Source: Bog-473 sp963807675
GTDB lineage: Bacteria > Actinomycetota > Acidimicrobiia > Acidimicrobiales > RAAP-2
Assembly: GCA_963807675.1 (NCBI GenBank)
Contig: CAWECP010000002.1
Coordinates: forward strand, 620,001 to 684,000
Direction: 5' to 3'
Length of the DNA stretch: 64,000 nucleotides
Below, one piece after another: positions 8,406 through 17,766 of this stretch; positions within the stretch are counted from its first letter, which is position 1; each line of letters opens with the position of its first letter. The translations under genes and the position numbers were made by a program. The notes beneath the pieces are model-generated. The model was given only the letters and a program-made list of their open reading frames with translations. It made no database searches and was not told where the DNA came from.

Positions 8406-9404
8406 TCAGCTGAACTGCAGCCGCAGGTCCGGCTCGGGCCCAAAGCCCGGATCGCTCGGGCCCGAGACGGCCAGCTTCTCCCAGCCGGCCACTCCGATCA
8501 TGGCGGCGTTGTCGGTGGCCATCGACTGGGGCGGAATCAGCAGCTTCGTACCGAACTCGTCGGCCAGCACCTGTGCCCTCGCCCGCAGGACCGGGCTGGC
8601 CGCCACGCCCCCGACGATGGCGACCGCCGGGTCGCCGAACGCCTCGAGCGCCCGGCGCAGTTTGGCGCACAGCACGTCCATGCAGGCGGCAACGAACGAC
8701 GCCGCCACGTCGACCTCGGAGAAGCCGGGGTTGGCCCGCACGTGGTTGACCACCGCCGTCTTCAAGCCCGAGAAGGAGAACGCGAAGCCCTCGGCCAGCA
8801 TGGGACGGGGGAAGCCGAGCGTGTCCGCGCCTTCCGCCGCCATGCGGTCGAGCACCGGCCCCCCGGGGTAGCCGAGGCCGAGGAAGCGGGCCACCTTGTC
8901 GTAGGCTTCCCCGACGGAGTCGTCCGCCGTCTCGCCCAGGAGCTCGTAGGTGCCCGGGGCGGTGGCGCGGGTGAGCATGCAGTGGCCGCCGGAGACGAGC
9001 AGGGCGGTCTGCGGGAACGGCACGTCCGCGTCGGCCAGATACACGCTGGCCAAATGCCCCTGGAGATGGTTGACGCCGACGACCGGCACACCCCAGCCCA
9101 GTGCCAGCGCCTTGGCCGTCGCGATGCCGACCAGCAGCGCGCCCACCAGGCCCGGGCCCGACGTGACCGCCACCGCCTCGAGGTCGGGGCCGGCCACACC
9201 CGCCTCGTCCAGCGCCCTCGCCACGACGGCCGAGATCGTCTCCATGTGGGCCCGGCTGGCCAGCTCGGGCACGACCCCGCCGAAGGCGGCGTGCAGGTCG
9301 ATCTGGCTCGCCACCACCGAGGAGCGCACCGCCAGCGCGTCGTCCACCACGGCGGCCGCCGTCTCGTCGCACGACGTCTCTATGGCCAGGAGCAGCCGGC
9401 TCAC
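8406..9404 (-). CDS. tsaD: tRNA N6-adenosine threonylcarbamoyltransferase
   Basis: Transfers the threonylcarbamoyl group to A37 of ANN-decoding tRNAs. The protein is 332 residues, the usual size. It opens with LAIETSCDETAAAVV, the ASKHA phosphate-1 motif. The metal-binding histidine pair is in NHLQGHLAS, where most homologs have HxEGH-type sequence. Also visible are LLVSGGHCML and the late ATDNAAMIG. It overlaps tsaC by 4 bp, so the last two steps of t6A synthesis are coupled. The usual actinobacterial partners tsaB, tsaE and rimI are not in this window. Confidence 0.95.
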   Translation of the reverse strand: MSRLLLAIETSCDETAAAVVDDALAVRSSVVASQIDLHAAFGGVVPELASRAHMETISAVVARALDEAGVAGPDLEAVAVTSGPGLVGALLVGIATAKALALGWGVPVVGVNHLQGHLASVYLADADVPFPQTALLVSGGHCMLTRATAPGTYELLGETADDSVGEAYDKVARFLGLGYPGGPVLDRMAAEGADTLGFPRPMLAEGFAFSFSGLKTAVVNHVRANPGFSEVDVAASFVAACMDVLCAKLRRALEAFGDPAVAIVGGVAASPVLRARAQVLADEFGTKLLIPPQSMATDNAAMIGVAGWEKLAVSGPSDPGFGPEPDLRLQFS

Positions 9405-10066
9405 GGCGCGTGCGCCTGCGCCGCCGGCGCCGCCCCCGCCAGCGCCGCCTCAACGTCGGCCCGGGCGATGGCCCCCTCGCGCTCGAGCACCGGCGCCGCC
9501 CCCGACACCGACACCGACACGCTCACCAGCGTGGACGGCACCTCGGTCAGCGGCCCGCCGTCGACGATCAGGTAGACCGAGCCGCCCAGCGCGGCCGCCA
9601 CGTCCTCGGCCCGGCGCGGGGTCGGCGCCCCATGCGGGTTGGCGCTCGTGACCACGAGAGGGCCGGTCTCGGCCAGCAATGCGCGCAGGAACGCGTGGTC
9701 GGGGATGCGTACCGCCACCTCGGTCCGCCCGTCCAGCCATGCGGGCCGGGGGACGCCGGCGTCGCCCTCGAACCCGAACGCCAGCGTGAGCGGCCCCGGC
9801 CACCACCGTCGGGCCAGGGTCTGCGCCGCCTCGGTGAACAGAACGCCCAGGCTCCGCACCTGCTCGGGCGACGCCGCCAGGACCGGCAGGTGCATGCCCT
9901 CGGGCCGGTCCTTCGCCCGGTAGACCGCCTGCACCGCTTCGGGGTCGTCGGGCCGGGCCGCCAGCCCGTACACCGTGTCGGTGGGCACGACGACGAGCGC
10001 ACCCGCCCGGAGCGCCGCCACCGCCGCCGACAGGGCCCCGTCCTCCTCGGCGCGCAGCATCCTCAT
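9401..10066 (-). CDS. tsaC: L-threonylcarbamoyladenylate synthase (YrdC/Sua5)
   Basis: Makes threonylcarbamoyl-AMP from threonine, bicarbonate and ATP for t6A. The 221-residue protein has the YrdC signatures: VVPTDTVYGLAARP near the N-terminus, the YRAKDRP loop (usually KxR/KRP-like), WWPGPLT, VAVRIPDH, and PLVVTSANPHG. There is no full C-terminal Sua5 domain, so it is the short TsaC form with a ~30-residue Ala-rich tail. The end overlaps tsaD by 4 bp. The VOC gene upstream is 47 bp away. Confidence 0.92.
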   Translation of the reverse strand: MRMLRAEEDGALSAAVAALRAGALVVVPTDTVYGLAARPDDPEAVQAVYRAKDRPEGMHLPVLAASPEQVRSLGVLFTEAAQTLARRWWPGPLTLAFGFEGDAGVPRPAWLDGRTEVAVRIPDHAFLRALLAETGPLVVTSANPHGAPTPRRAEDVAAALGGSVYLIVDGGPLTEVPSTLVSVSVSVSGAAPVLEREGAIARADVEAALAGAAPAAQAHAP

Positions 10067-10113
10067 CCTCAGGATCTTCTCTCTCCGGCTCCGGCTGCGG
10101 CCCGGCCGCCGGC

Positions 10114-10572
10114 TCAGAGCCGCAGGGGGCGGATCGGAGCCGCGACGAGCGAGGGCTCGGCGCGCCAGTCGACACCGGGCACGTCGATGTAGAGCTCGAT
10201 CTCGTTGCCGTCGGGGTCGAGGATGTAGAGGCTGTGCGTCACCGTGTGGTCCGAGGCGCCGACGACGGTGCCGCCGGCCACCTGCACGGTGGCCAGCGCG
10301 GCGCGCAGGTCGTCGTCGGTGTCACCCACCTTCAGCCCGAAGTGGTAGAGGCCGACCCGGCGCCCGGCCGGGATCGGCGCGGCATCGGCACCGACCTCGA
10401 TCAGCAGCAGCTCGTGGTGCGTGCGGCCCGACGAGAACGCCGCCACCCCCACGGGCTCGTGGCCCGGCTCGGGCAGGATCTGCTGCCAGCCCAGCACGTC
10501 ACGGTAGAAGGCGGCCGACCGGCCCACGTCCCGCACGTAGAGGACGAGGTGGCCGAGCTCGCGTACCGTCAT
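10114..10572 (-). CDS. VOC (glyoxalase/dioxygenase-like) family protein
   Basis: A 152-residue single VOC unit made of two beta-alpha-beta-beta-beta modules. Metal-ligand-like positions are visible: His in RELGHLVLYV, Glu/His in HHELLLIEV, His in GLYHFGLKV and Glu in DPDGNEIELY, a 2-His-1-Glu-type arrangement. This pattern fits type I extradiol dioxygenase or lactoylglutathione-lyase-like enzymes; the substrate is unknown. The start overlaps the WS/DGAT stop (ATGA), so the two are coupled and may act on related aromatic or lipid substrates. Confidence 0.8.
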   Translation of the reverse strand: MTVRELGHLVLYVRDVGRSAAFYRDVLGWQQILPEPGHEPVGVAAFSSGRTHHELLLIEVGADAAPIPAGRRVGLYHFGLKVGDTDDDLRAALATVQVAGGTVVGASDHTVTHSLYILDPDGNEIELYIDVPGVDWRAEPSLVAAPIRPLRL

Positions 10573-12089
10573 GCGCTTACGGTACCGGCCTCCTCGGCTC
10601 GCAGTGACGCTGCGGTGCGGACCCAGTTCGCCGTGGGCGGCATGCCGGGCCCGAGGTGGATGGGGACGTCGAAGGCCTGGGACTCCAGCCCGGCCGCCTC
10701 CATCAGCTCGGTGAGCGCGTGCGGCACCGCCGCCGCGATGTCCCACAGCCGGGGCACCGCCCGCGAGTCGGCCGCGAAGCCCCAGTACAGGACGCCGCGG
10801 TAGCTCATGATGGTCACGTTCAGGCCCATGCCGTCCATGACGGGGCCGAGGGGGAACATGCCGAGCAGCTCGCTGCCGCCCAGGTACAGCGGGAAGTCGG
10901 GGCCGGGCACGTTGGACACCACCAGGTTGGCCACCGGGCGGTGGCGGTCGGCCAGCTTCATTCCGGTGTACAGACGGGCCGCCGCCGCGGCGAGGTTCGG
11001 CGAGGCGTGCTCGGCCCAATTCTGAAGGGTGGTCGCCCCGAGGGCCTTGTGCTCCTCCTTGGCCCCCTTCGTGCTCTCGTGGATGACCTGCAGGCGCTCC
11101 AGCGGGTCGTCGAGCTGGCAGGGCAGCTGCACGAACATGCTCGACACCTTGTTGGAGCCCTTCAGCTCGGCGACGTCGGGCGTCACCGACACCGGCACGA
11201 CGGACACCAGCGGGATCTCGGGCAGCTCGTCGCCCGCCAGCAGGTACGTGCGCAGCGCGCCGGCGCACATGGCCAGCACGACGTCGTTGACGGTCGTGCC
11301 CATCTTGTTCTTGAGCGCCTTGGCGTCCTCCAGGCTGGCGGCGGCGAAGGCCACCCGGCGCCGGGCGTGCACGGCGACGTTGATGGACGTGCGCGGCGCC
11401 GTCAGGGGCAGGGCACCGCTGCGGATCGAGTCGTCCCGGCGCACCTGGCGAATGCCGAAGATGCTGCGGACGGTGCGCAGCATCATGCGGCCCACGTCGA
11501 ACGGGGCCACCAGGCTGGAGATCATCGCCTGCGAGACCAATTCGAGGCCCGACGGGATGCGGGTGTCGAGCGGGCGCTCGGTCTCGTGCGGCGCCTCCGC
11601 CGGCTGGGGTTCGAGGTCGAAGAGGATGCCCAGCAGCTCGGCGCCCGAGACGCCGTCGATGGTGCTGTGATGCATCTTGGTCACCAGCGCGATCTTCCCG
11701 TCCTCGAGCCCCTCGACAATCCACATCTCCCACAGCGGGCGGTCGCGGTGGAGCTGGCGGCTGATGACGTCGGCTGCGAAGTCCCCGAGCTCGCGCATCC
11801 CTCCCGGCGAGGGCAGGGCGGCGCGCCGGAGGTGGTTGTCGATGTCGAAGTCGGGGTCGTCCACCCAGACCGGGTGACCGAGCCGCATGGGCACCTCGAC
11901 CAGGCGGCGCTGGAAGACCGGCGCGTTGGGGATGCGCTCGTTGATCATGGTGCGGACCCGCTGGAAGGAGTAGCCACCCGGGACGGTGGAGGGATCGAAC
12001 ACGGCTGCCATGGCCACGTGCAGGTGCATCGTGGGGGTCTCCATGTAGAGGAAGCTGGCGTCGAGCCCGGTCAGGCGTTCGGGGGACAT
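10569..12089 (-). CDS. WS/DGAT wax ester synthase / diacylglycerol O-acyltransferase
   Basis: A 506-residue member of the bacterial WS/DGAT family, making wax esters or triacylglycerol from acyl-CoA. The catalytic HHxxxDG motif is present (KMHHSTIDGVSG) near residue 140, after the typical PLWEMW element. Downstream are NDVVLAMCAGALR and the late NVPGP block that are also family landmarks. The protein begins MSPERLTGLDASFLYMETP, typical of actinobacterial copies. It supports carbon storage as neutral lipid. Upstream of the start there is a TCGGTAACC half-site (12122-12130) like the TetR-type motif found elsewhere in the window. Confidence 0.92.
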   Translation of the reverse strand: MSPERLTGLDASFLYMETPTMHLHVAMAAVFDPSTVPGGYSFQRVRTMINERIPNAPVFQRRLVEVPMRLGHPVWVDDPDFDIDNHLRRAALPSPGGMRELGDFAADVISRQLHRDRPLWEMWIVEGLEDGKIALVTKMHHSTIDGVSGAELLGILFDLEPQPAEAPHETERPLDTRIPSGLELVSQAMISSLVAPFDVGRMMLRTVRSIFGIRQVRRDDSIRSGALPLTAPRTSINVAVHARRRVAFAAASLEDAKALKNKMGTTVNDVVLAMCAGALRTYLLAGDELPEIPLVSVVPVSVTPDVAELKGSNKVSSMFVQLPCQLDDPLERLQVIHESTKGAKEEHKALGATTLQNWAEHASPNLAAAAARLYTGMKLADRHRPVANLVVSNVPGPDFPLYLGGSELLGMFPLGPVMDGMGLNVTIMSYRGVLYWGFAADSRAVPRLWDIAAAVPHALTELMEAAGLESQAFDVPIHLGPGMPPTANWVRTAASLRAEEAGTVSA

Positions 12090-12229
12090 GACCCTCCTAG
12101 GTTAAAGCCCAGTTGGCTTCCCTCGGTAACCTCTCACCAACGCTCGTCTGGCGCTAATTCCTGGCCTATTTCCCGCACGCCGGAGTGCCGGATCTGCGCC
12201 CGGGGGCCGCTTCGGGCGATGATGGAGTG

Positions 12230-13540
12230 GTGCCATACGCCTTCCTGATCGTCACCCTGGTGGGGGGTGCCGCGGTGCTGCTGGCCTACCACCCCATCCG
12301 CCGCGAACCGTTCACCGTCGTCAGCTTCTCCCTGGCCTGGATCCCCAACGAGCTGGCCTTCCAGACCATCGTGTGGCAGATGATCGCCACCGCCCTGTTC
12401 GTCTGGGGCGGGGCGCTGGACGGCTGGGCCGGCTGGCTCGGTCTGGCCCTGGCCATCGCCGAGTGGATCGGCCTGGTCGGGCTCGGCCTCACCGGCCAGC
12501 GGGCGGGCCAGGTGGTCGCCGCTTCGCTCGACGAGGTGCGCAGCCCGGCCTTCCCCGTGCCCGACCGTCCCTCCGCCCCGACCTGGGGCAAGTGGTGGCG
12601 GGTGACCCGGGGCATCCCGCTCAGGTCGCGCGCCGTCGAGGACGACAGCAACATCGACTACTGGGGCGACGGCAGCAAGCGCCACCGCCTCGACATCTAC
12701 CGGTCCCGCCTGGCCCCGCCCGCCAAGGCGCCGGTCATGGTGTACATCCACGGCGGGGCCTGGGTCATCGGCGACAAGCGCGAGCAGGGCAAGCCGATGA
12801 TGTTCGAGCTGGTGGCCCGGGGCTGGGTGTGCGTCTCGATCAACTACCGGCTGAGCCCCAAGGCGGTCTGGCCCGAGCACATGGTCGACTGCAAGCGGGC
12901 CCTGGCCTGGGTCAAGGAGCACATCGCGGAGTACGGGGGCGACCCCGACTTCATCGCCGTCAGCGGCGGCTCGGCCGGCGGCCATCTCTGCGCGCTCCTG
13001 GCCCTCACGCCGGGCGACCCCGCCTTCCAGCCCGGCTTCGAGGACGCCGACACGGCCGTCCAGGCCTGCATCCCCTTCTACGGGGTGCTGGACATGACCG
13101 GCGCACCCGACATGTCCGGCCGCTACGGGCCCGGCATGGTCGAGATGCTCGAGAAGACCGTCATGAAGACGTCGATCGCCGAGCATCCCGAGGTCTACCG
13201 GGCGGCGTCCCCGGTGTTCCGGGTCAACGCCGGCGCTCCGCCCTTCTACGTGCTCCAGGGCACCCACGACACGTTGGTGCCGGTGGACGTGGCCCGCATC
13301 TTCGTCGAGCGCCTGCGCGCCGTGTCGGCCCAGCCGGTGGCGTACGCCGAGCTGCCCCGGGCCCAACACGCCTTCGACATCCTGGCCTCGCTGCGCTGCC
13401 TGGCCACGACCTCGGGCGTGGCCGACTTCCTGGAGGGGGCCCGGGCCGCCGCCTCCGCCCGCCCCGGCCCCACGGCGATGGACCTGGACACGACCCCGAC
13501 GCGGGATCGCTCCGACGTGGGGTCGCCGCCCGGGACCTGA
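12230..13540 (+). CDS. membrane-anchored alpha/beta hydrolase (HSL/BD-FAE-like esterase)
   Basis: About 436 residues. An N-terminal hydrophobic region (residues about 2-85, PYAFLIVTLVGGAAVLLAY then two more segments) anchors the protein. The catalytic domain follows, with oxyanion-hole YIHGGAWVIG, nucleophile Ser in VSGGSAGGHL, Asp in LQGTHDTLVP and His in RAQHAFD, so the triad is complete. Family members are carboxylesterases or lipases. The start is uncertain: GTG at 12185, 12227 or 12230 are all in frame and none has a strong Shine-Dalgarno. It is divergent from WS/DGAT, which suggests a shared neutral-lipid role, by inference. Confidence 0.82.
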   Translation: MPYAFLIVTLVGGAAVLLAYHPIRREPFTVVSFSLAWIPNELAFQTIVWQMIATALFVWGGALDGWAGWLGLALAIAEWIGLVGLGLTGQRAGQVVAASLDEVRSPAFPVPDRPSAPTWGKWWRVTRGIPLRSRAVEDDSNIDYWGDGSKRHRLDIYRSRLAPPAKAPVMVYIHGGAWVIGDKREQGKPMMFELVARGWVCVSINYRLSPKAVWPEHMVDCKRALAWVKEHIAEYGGDPDFIAVSGGSAGGHLCALLALTPGDPAFQPGFEDADTAVQACIPFYGVLDMTGAPDMSGRYGPGMVEMLEKTVMKTSIAEHPEVYRAASPVFRVNAGAPPFYVLQGTHDTLVPVDVARIFVERLRAVSAQPVAYAELPRAQHAFDILASLRCLATTSGVADFLEGARAAASARPGPTAMDLDTTPTRDRSDVGSPPGT

Positions 13541-13601
13541 CCTGCGTCGGGCGGGGCCGACGCCGGCCGAGGCGGCCGCCCACTCGTTGCGACTTCTGGC
13601 T

Positions 13602-13620
13602 CCTGACCCTGCGGGTCAGG
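13602..13620. terminator. bidirectional hairpin between esterase and valS
   Basis: CCTGACCC-TGC-GGGTCAGG, a perfect 8-bp stem with a 3-base loop, lies between the convergent esterase and valS and includes the valS stop region. There is no T-run, so factor assistance would be needed. Its position between convergent genes fits a shared terminator. Confidence 0.5.
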
Positions 13621-16170
13621 CCTCGTCGGCCAGCACCACCTCCACCGAGAGCGCGTCGCCCTCTTCGGTCACCAGGTGGTCGACCCCACCCGCGTCGACC
13701 AGGTCGCCGCGGGCGGCCTCGACGTCCTCGAGCACCGCCGGCGGGCCGGTCACGGTGAGGGTCGCCACGCGCGCCCGCATGGAGCGCTTGTGCGCCGTCT
13801 TCTCGCGGCGGACCGCGCGGAGCACCTCGGCGGCGACGTCGAGCACGTCCGGACGGGCGCCGGCGTGCGGGCGGACCTCGGCGCCGGCGGGCCAGGGCGC
13901 CGTGTGCACCGAGCCGTCCTGCCACCAGCTCCACACCTCCTCGGTGACGAAGGGCAGGAACGGAGCGAAGAGGCGGAGCAGCGCGGAGAGTGCGATGGCC
14001 AGGGTGGCGCGGGCCGAGTCGGCCCCGGTCGCCGAGCCCTCGCCGTAGGCGCGCGTCTTGACCAGCTCGACGTAGTCGTCGCAGAACGACCAGAAGAACC
14101 CCTCGGTCAGCTCGAGCGCGCGGGCGTAGTCGAAGCCCTCCTGGGCCGCCGTGGCCGCGTCGACCAGCTCGGCCAGCTGGGCCAGCAGCGCGGTGTCGAG
14201 GGCGTCCTGCACCGCCTCGATGCCCGGCACCGGCCCCTCGCCGAGGCGGCCCAGCGCGAACTTCGACGCGTTGAGCACCTTGATGGCCAGGCGGCGCCCG
14301 ATCTTCATGACGCCCATGTCGAGCGCCGTGTCGGTGCCGGGCCGGCCGTTGCAGGCCCAGTAGCGCACGGCGTCGGAGCCGAACTCCTCGAGCAGGGCCA
14401 CCGGCGTGACGACGTTGCCCTTCGACTTGGACATCTTCTTGCGGTCCGGGTCGAGGATCCAGCCGTTGATGGTCGTGTGGTTCCAGGGCACGGTGTCGTG
14501 CTCGAGGTCGGAGCGCAGCAGGGTGGAGAAGAGCCAGGTGCGGATGATCTCGGGCCCCTGCGGCCGCAGGTCCATGGGGAAGGTGGCGGCGAACAGCGCC
14601 GGGTCGTCCGCCCAGCCGCAGGCGATCTGCGGCGTGACCGACGAGGTGGCCCAGGTGTCCATGACGTCGGGGTCGCCCGCGAACCCGCCGGGCACGCCGC
14701 GCTGGTCGGCCGTGTAGCCGTCGGGCACGTCGGTGGTGGGGTCGACCGGCAGGCGCGCCTCGCTCGGGCACGAGCGGCGCGTCGTGGTCGGGTTCGCCGT
14801 CGGGCCCGAGCGGGTACCAAATCGGGATGGGCACGCCGAAGAAGCGCTGCCGGCTGATGAGCCAGTCGCCGTTGAGCCCGTTGACCCAGTCGTCGAAGCG
14901 CACCTTCATGTAGGGCGGGTGCCAGTCGAGCTCGGAGCCGCGTTCGAGCAGCCGGGAGCGCAGCGCGTCGTCGCGCCCGCCGTTGCGGATGAACCACTGG
15001 CGGCTGGTGACGATTTCGAGCGGGCGGTCGCCGCGCTCGTAGAACTTGACCGGGTGCGTAATGGGGCGGGGCTCGCCCACCATTTCGCCGGAGGCGGCCA
15101 GCAGCTCGACCATGGCCCGCTGAGCCTGCTTGATCGTCTTGCCGGCGATGGCCCGCCAGGGCTCGCCGTCGGGCACGCCGGGTGGCGGGCTTTCGGTGAT
15201 GCGGCCGTTCCGGGCGATGATGGAACGGGTGGGCAGGTCGAGCTCGCGCCACCACACGACGTCGGTGATGTCGCCGAAGGTGCAGACCATGGCGATGCCC
15301 GTGCCCTTGTCGGGCTCGGCCAGGCGGTGGGGCAGCACCGGCACCTCGACCCCGAAGAGCGGCGTGTGCACGGTGGTGCCGAAGCGGGCGGCGTAGCGTT
15401 CGTCGTCGGGGTGGGCCACCAGGGCCACGCAGGCGGCCACCAGCTCGGGGCGCGTCGTCTCGATTTCGATGTCGTCGAAGCGCAGGCGGTGGTAGGCGCC
15501 CGGCTGCTCCTTGTCCTCCATTTCGGCCTGGGCCACCGCCGTCTGGTAGTCGACGTCCCACATGGTCGGGGCCTCCGACGTGTAGGCCTCGCCCCGGGCC
15601 AGGTTGTGCAGGAACATGCGCTGGCTGACCCGGCGGGCGGTGTCGCCGATGGTGGCGTACGTGCGGGTCCAGTCGACCGACAGCCCGATGCGGCGCCACA
15701 GGTCCTCGAAGGCCCGTTCGTCCTGCGCGGTCAGCTCGTGGCACAGGGCGATGAAGTTGGGCCGGCTCACGCCGATGTCGTCGCGCCCGGCTCCTCGGGG
15801 GGCGGAAGCCGGGGTCGTAGGGGAGCGAGGGGTCGCACGTCACGCCGTAGTAGGTCTGCACCCGACGTTCGGTGGGCAGCCCGTTGTCGTCCCACCCCAT
15901 GGGGTAGAAGAGCTTCCAACCCCGCATGCGGCGGTAGCGGGCGATGGCGTCGGTCTGCACGTACCCGAAGACCGACCCCATGTGGAGCGAGCCCGACACG
16001 GTGGGCGGGGGCGTGTCGATGGAGAAGACCTCGTCCCGGGTGGCCGAGGGATCGAAGCGGTAGGTGCCCGCCTCGTCCCAGACGGCGGCCCAGCGCTCCT
16101 CGAGACCGTCGAGGGCCGGCTTGTCGGGCACCTGCGGCGCACCGGTCGCGCCGGTCGTGGGGGTGGACAT
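13616..16170 (-). CDS. valS: valine--tRNA ligase, interrupted by two apparent frameshifts
   Basis: Class I aminoacyl-tRNA synthetase; about 851 residues once repaired. Three consecutive frames carry one continuous ValS. The N-terminal frame (from ATG 16170) has SGSLHMGSVFGY and FYPMGWDDNGLPTERRVQ. The middle frame has the editing domain and GDWLISRQRFFGVPIPIW. The last has MDTWATSS and KMSKSKGN. The breaks are near 15785-15802 (consistent with two missing bases in a C-run and a G-run) and near 14760-14766 (one extra base). The total of 2555 nt equals 852 codons minus one base, as expected from that reading. The HIGH motif reads HMGS, an odd fourth residue. Since valS is normally essential, sequencing error is more likely than decay. 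Confidence 0.85.
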
Positions 16171-16190
16171 GATCGGGTTACCGTACCTGG

Positions 16191-17588
16191 ATGCTGCGCC
16201 TGCACGACACCGCGACCGGAACCGTGCGGCCGTTCGAGCTGCGCACCGAGGGGAAGGCGTCGTTGTACGTCTGCGGCCCCACCGTCTACGACCTGCCGCA
16301 CCTCGGGCACGGCCGCTACAACCTCGTCTTCGACGTGCTGCGGCGCTATCTGCTCTTCATCGGGCTCGACGTCCACTACGTGTCGAACATCACCGACGTC
16401 GACGACAACATCATCAGGCGGGCCGCCGAGCAGGGGCGGACGGAGTCAGAGGTGGCGCTCGAGTTCGAGGACCGGTGGTGGGAGGCCATGGACGGCCTCG
16501 GCGTCCTGCGACCCGACGACACGCCGCACGCCACGGACTACGTGGCCGACATGGTCGAGCTGGTGGCCGAGCTGCTGGCCAAGGGCGTGGCCTACGAAAC
16601 GAGCGACGGCGTCTACCTCGACGTGAGCCAGGTCGACAGCTACGGCCTGCTGGCGCGCCAGAGCCTGGACTCGTTGCGGTCGGGGGCGCGGGTCGAGGCC
16701 AACGAGGAGAAGCGCTCACCGCTCGACTTCGCGCTGTGGAAGAAGGCCAAGCCGGGCGAGCCGAGCTGGGAGGCACCGTGGGGCGCCGGCCGGCCCGGCT
16801 GGCACACCGAGTGCGTCGTCATGTCGCTCGACCTGCTCGGCGAGGGCTTCGATCTGCACGGCGGGGGACAGGACCTGGCCTTCCCGCATCACGAGAACGA
16901 ACGGGCCCAGGCGGTGGCCGACGGCAAGGTGTTCGCCCGCCACTGGGTGCACAACGGGTGGGTCGAGGTCGAGGGCACGAAGATGTCGAAGTCGCTCAGC
17001 AACTTCACCTCGCTCACCGACATGCTGGCGCGCAGCGACGGCCGGGCCTACCGGTTGCTGGTGCTGCGTTCGCACTACCGCTCGCCCATTGAGGTGACGG
17101 CCGACACGGTGGCCGATGCCGAGAAGGGACTGGAGCGTCTGGACGCACTGGCGCGGCGTTTCGGCATCGGCGACCTCATCACCGAGAGCGGCCGCGGCTA
17201 CCTGGTCGAGGAGCGGAAGGGCGACGGCATCGATGCCGGCGCGTCCGCGGTCTTCCGGGCCCGCATGGACGACGACCTCGACACGCCCGGCGCGCTGGCC
17301 GGCATCTTCGAGCTCGTGAGCTCCGCCCATACGGCGGCCGACGCCGGCGACGAGGCCGCAGGGGCGTGGCTGGCCCGCACGGCGGCCGTGCTGGTGGGCG
17401 CGCTCGGGGTGCCCCTCCACGGGGAGTCCGGCGAGGTGGACGAGGCGTCCGCCCGGTTGGTCGCCGCACGCGACGAGGCCAGGCGGTCCAAGGACTTCGC
17501 CCGGGCCGACGCCCTGCGCGACCAGCTGGTGGCGCTGGGCTGGACGGTCGAGGACTCGCCGTCCGGCACCGCCATCCACCGCTCGTAA
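16191..17588 (+). CDS. cysS: cysteine--tRNA ligase
   Basis: Charges tRNA-Cys. The protein is 465 residues with the family order: zinc-site Cys in YVCGPTVYDLPHLGHGR (the HLGH is the HIGH motif), WHTEC, the GGGQDLAFPHHENE zinc/active-site block, KMSKSLSNF, and a C-terminal DALR-like helical domain. A tail for anticodon recognition is present. The start at 16191 is only 20 bp from the divergent valS start, so both promoters must overlap each other or the other gene's coding sequence. The related enzyme MshC has different motifs around KMSKS and is shorter, so CysS is preferred. Confidence 0.94.
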   Translation: MLRLHDTATGTVRPFELRTEGKASLYVCGPTVYDLPHLGHGRYNLVFDVLRRYLLFIGLDVHYVSNITDVDDNIIRRAAEQGRTESEVALEFEDRWWEAMDGLGVLRPDDTPHATDYVADMVELVAELLAKGVAYETSDGVYLDVSQVDSYGLLARQSLDSLRSGARVEANEEKRSPLDFALWKKAKPGEPSWEAPWGAGRPGWHTECVVMSLDLLGEGFDLHGGGQDLAFPHHENERAQAVADGKVFARHWVHNGWVEVEGTKMSKSLSNFTSLTDMLARSDGRAYRLLVLRSHYRSPIEVTADTVADAEKGLERLDALARRFGIGDLITESGRGYLVEERKGDGIDAGASAVFRARMDDDLDTPGALAGIFELVSSAHTAADAGDEAAGAWLARTAAVLVGALGVPLHGESGEVDEASARLVAARDEARRSKDFARADALRDQLVALGWTVEDSPSGTAIHRS

Positions 17589-17640
17589 GACCTGGTCGAC
17601 GGGCTATTCGTCACCGCGGCTGGACTGGTACGGGGCGGCA

Positions 17641-17658
17641 GGTTACCATTCGGTAACC
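17641..17658. promoter_or_regulatory. TetR-type operator upstream of acyl-CoA dehydrogenase
   Basis: GGTTACC-ATTC-GGTAACC is a perfect inverted repeat about 110 bp upstream of the second acyl-CoA dehydrogenase. Its core TTACCATTCGGTAA agrees at 12 of 14 positions with the reverse complement of the inverted repeat in front of the TetR gene at 40.4-41.1 kb. This suggests control by that regulator or by a paralog. It is inferred only. Confidence 0.5.
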
Positions 17659-17766
17659 GAGGAGCGGTTGGGAATGGCGCGCCATTGCGTGGCGGGCTCG
17701 TTCCTCGGTTTGGGATCACGACCGGTCCCGGCGCACGCCGGGCCGCCCGCAGGAGGGTGCACCGAA

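Noticed and set aside
13602..13620. Intrinsic terminator with a T-run at the esterase/valS junction
   Set aside because: The stem is perfect but no T-run exists on either strand; listed only as a hairpin of likely factor-dependent type.
13616..16170. valS as a true pseudogene with another copy elsewhere
   Set aside because: Motifs are intact in all three frames and shifts match homopolymer errors seen in other genes. Cannot be excluded without reads.
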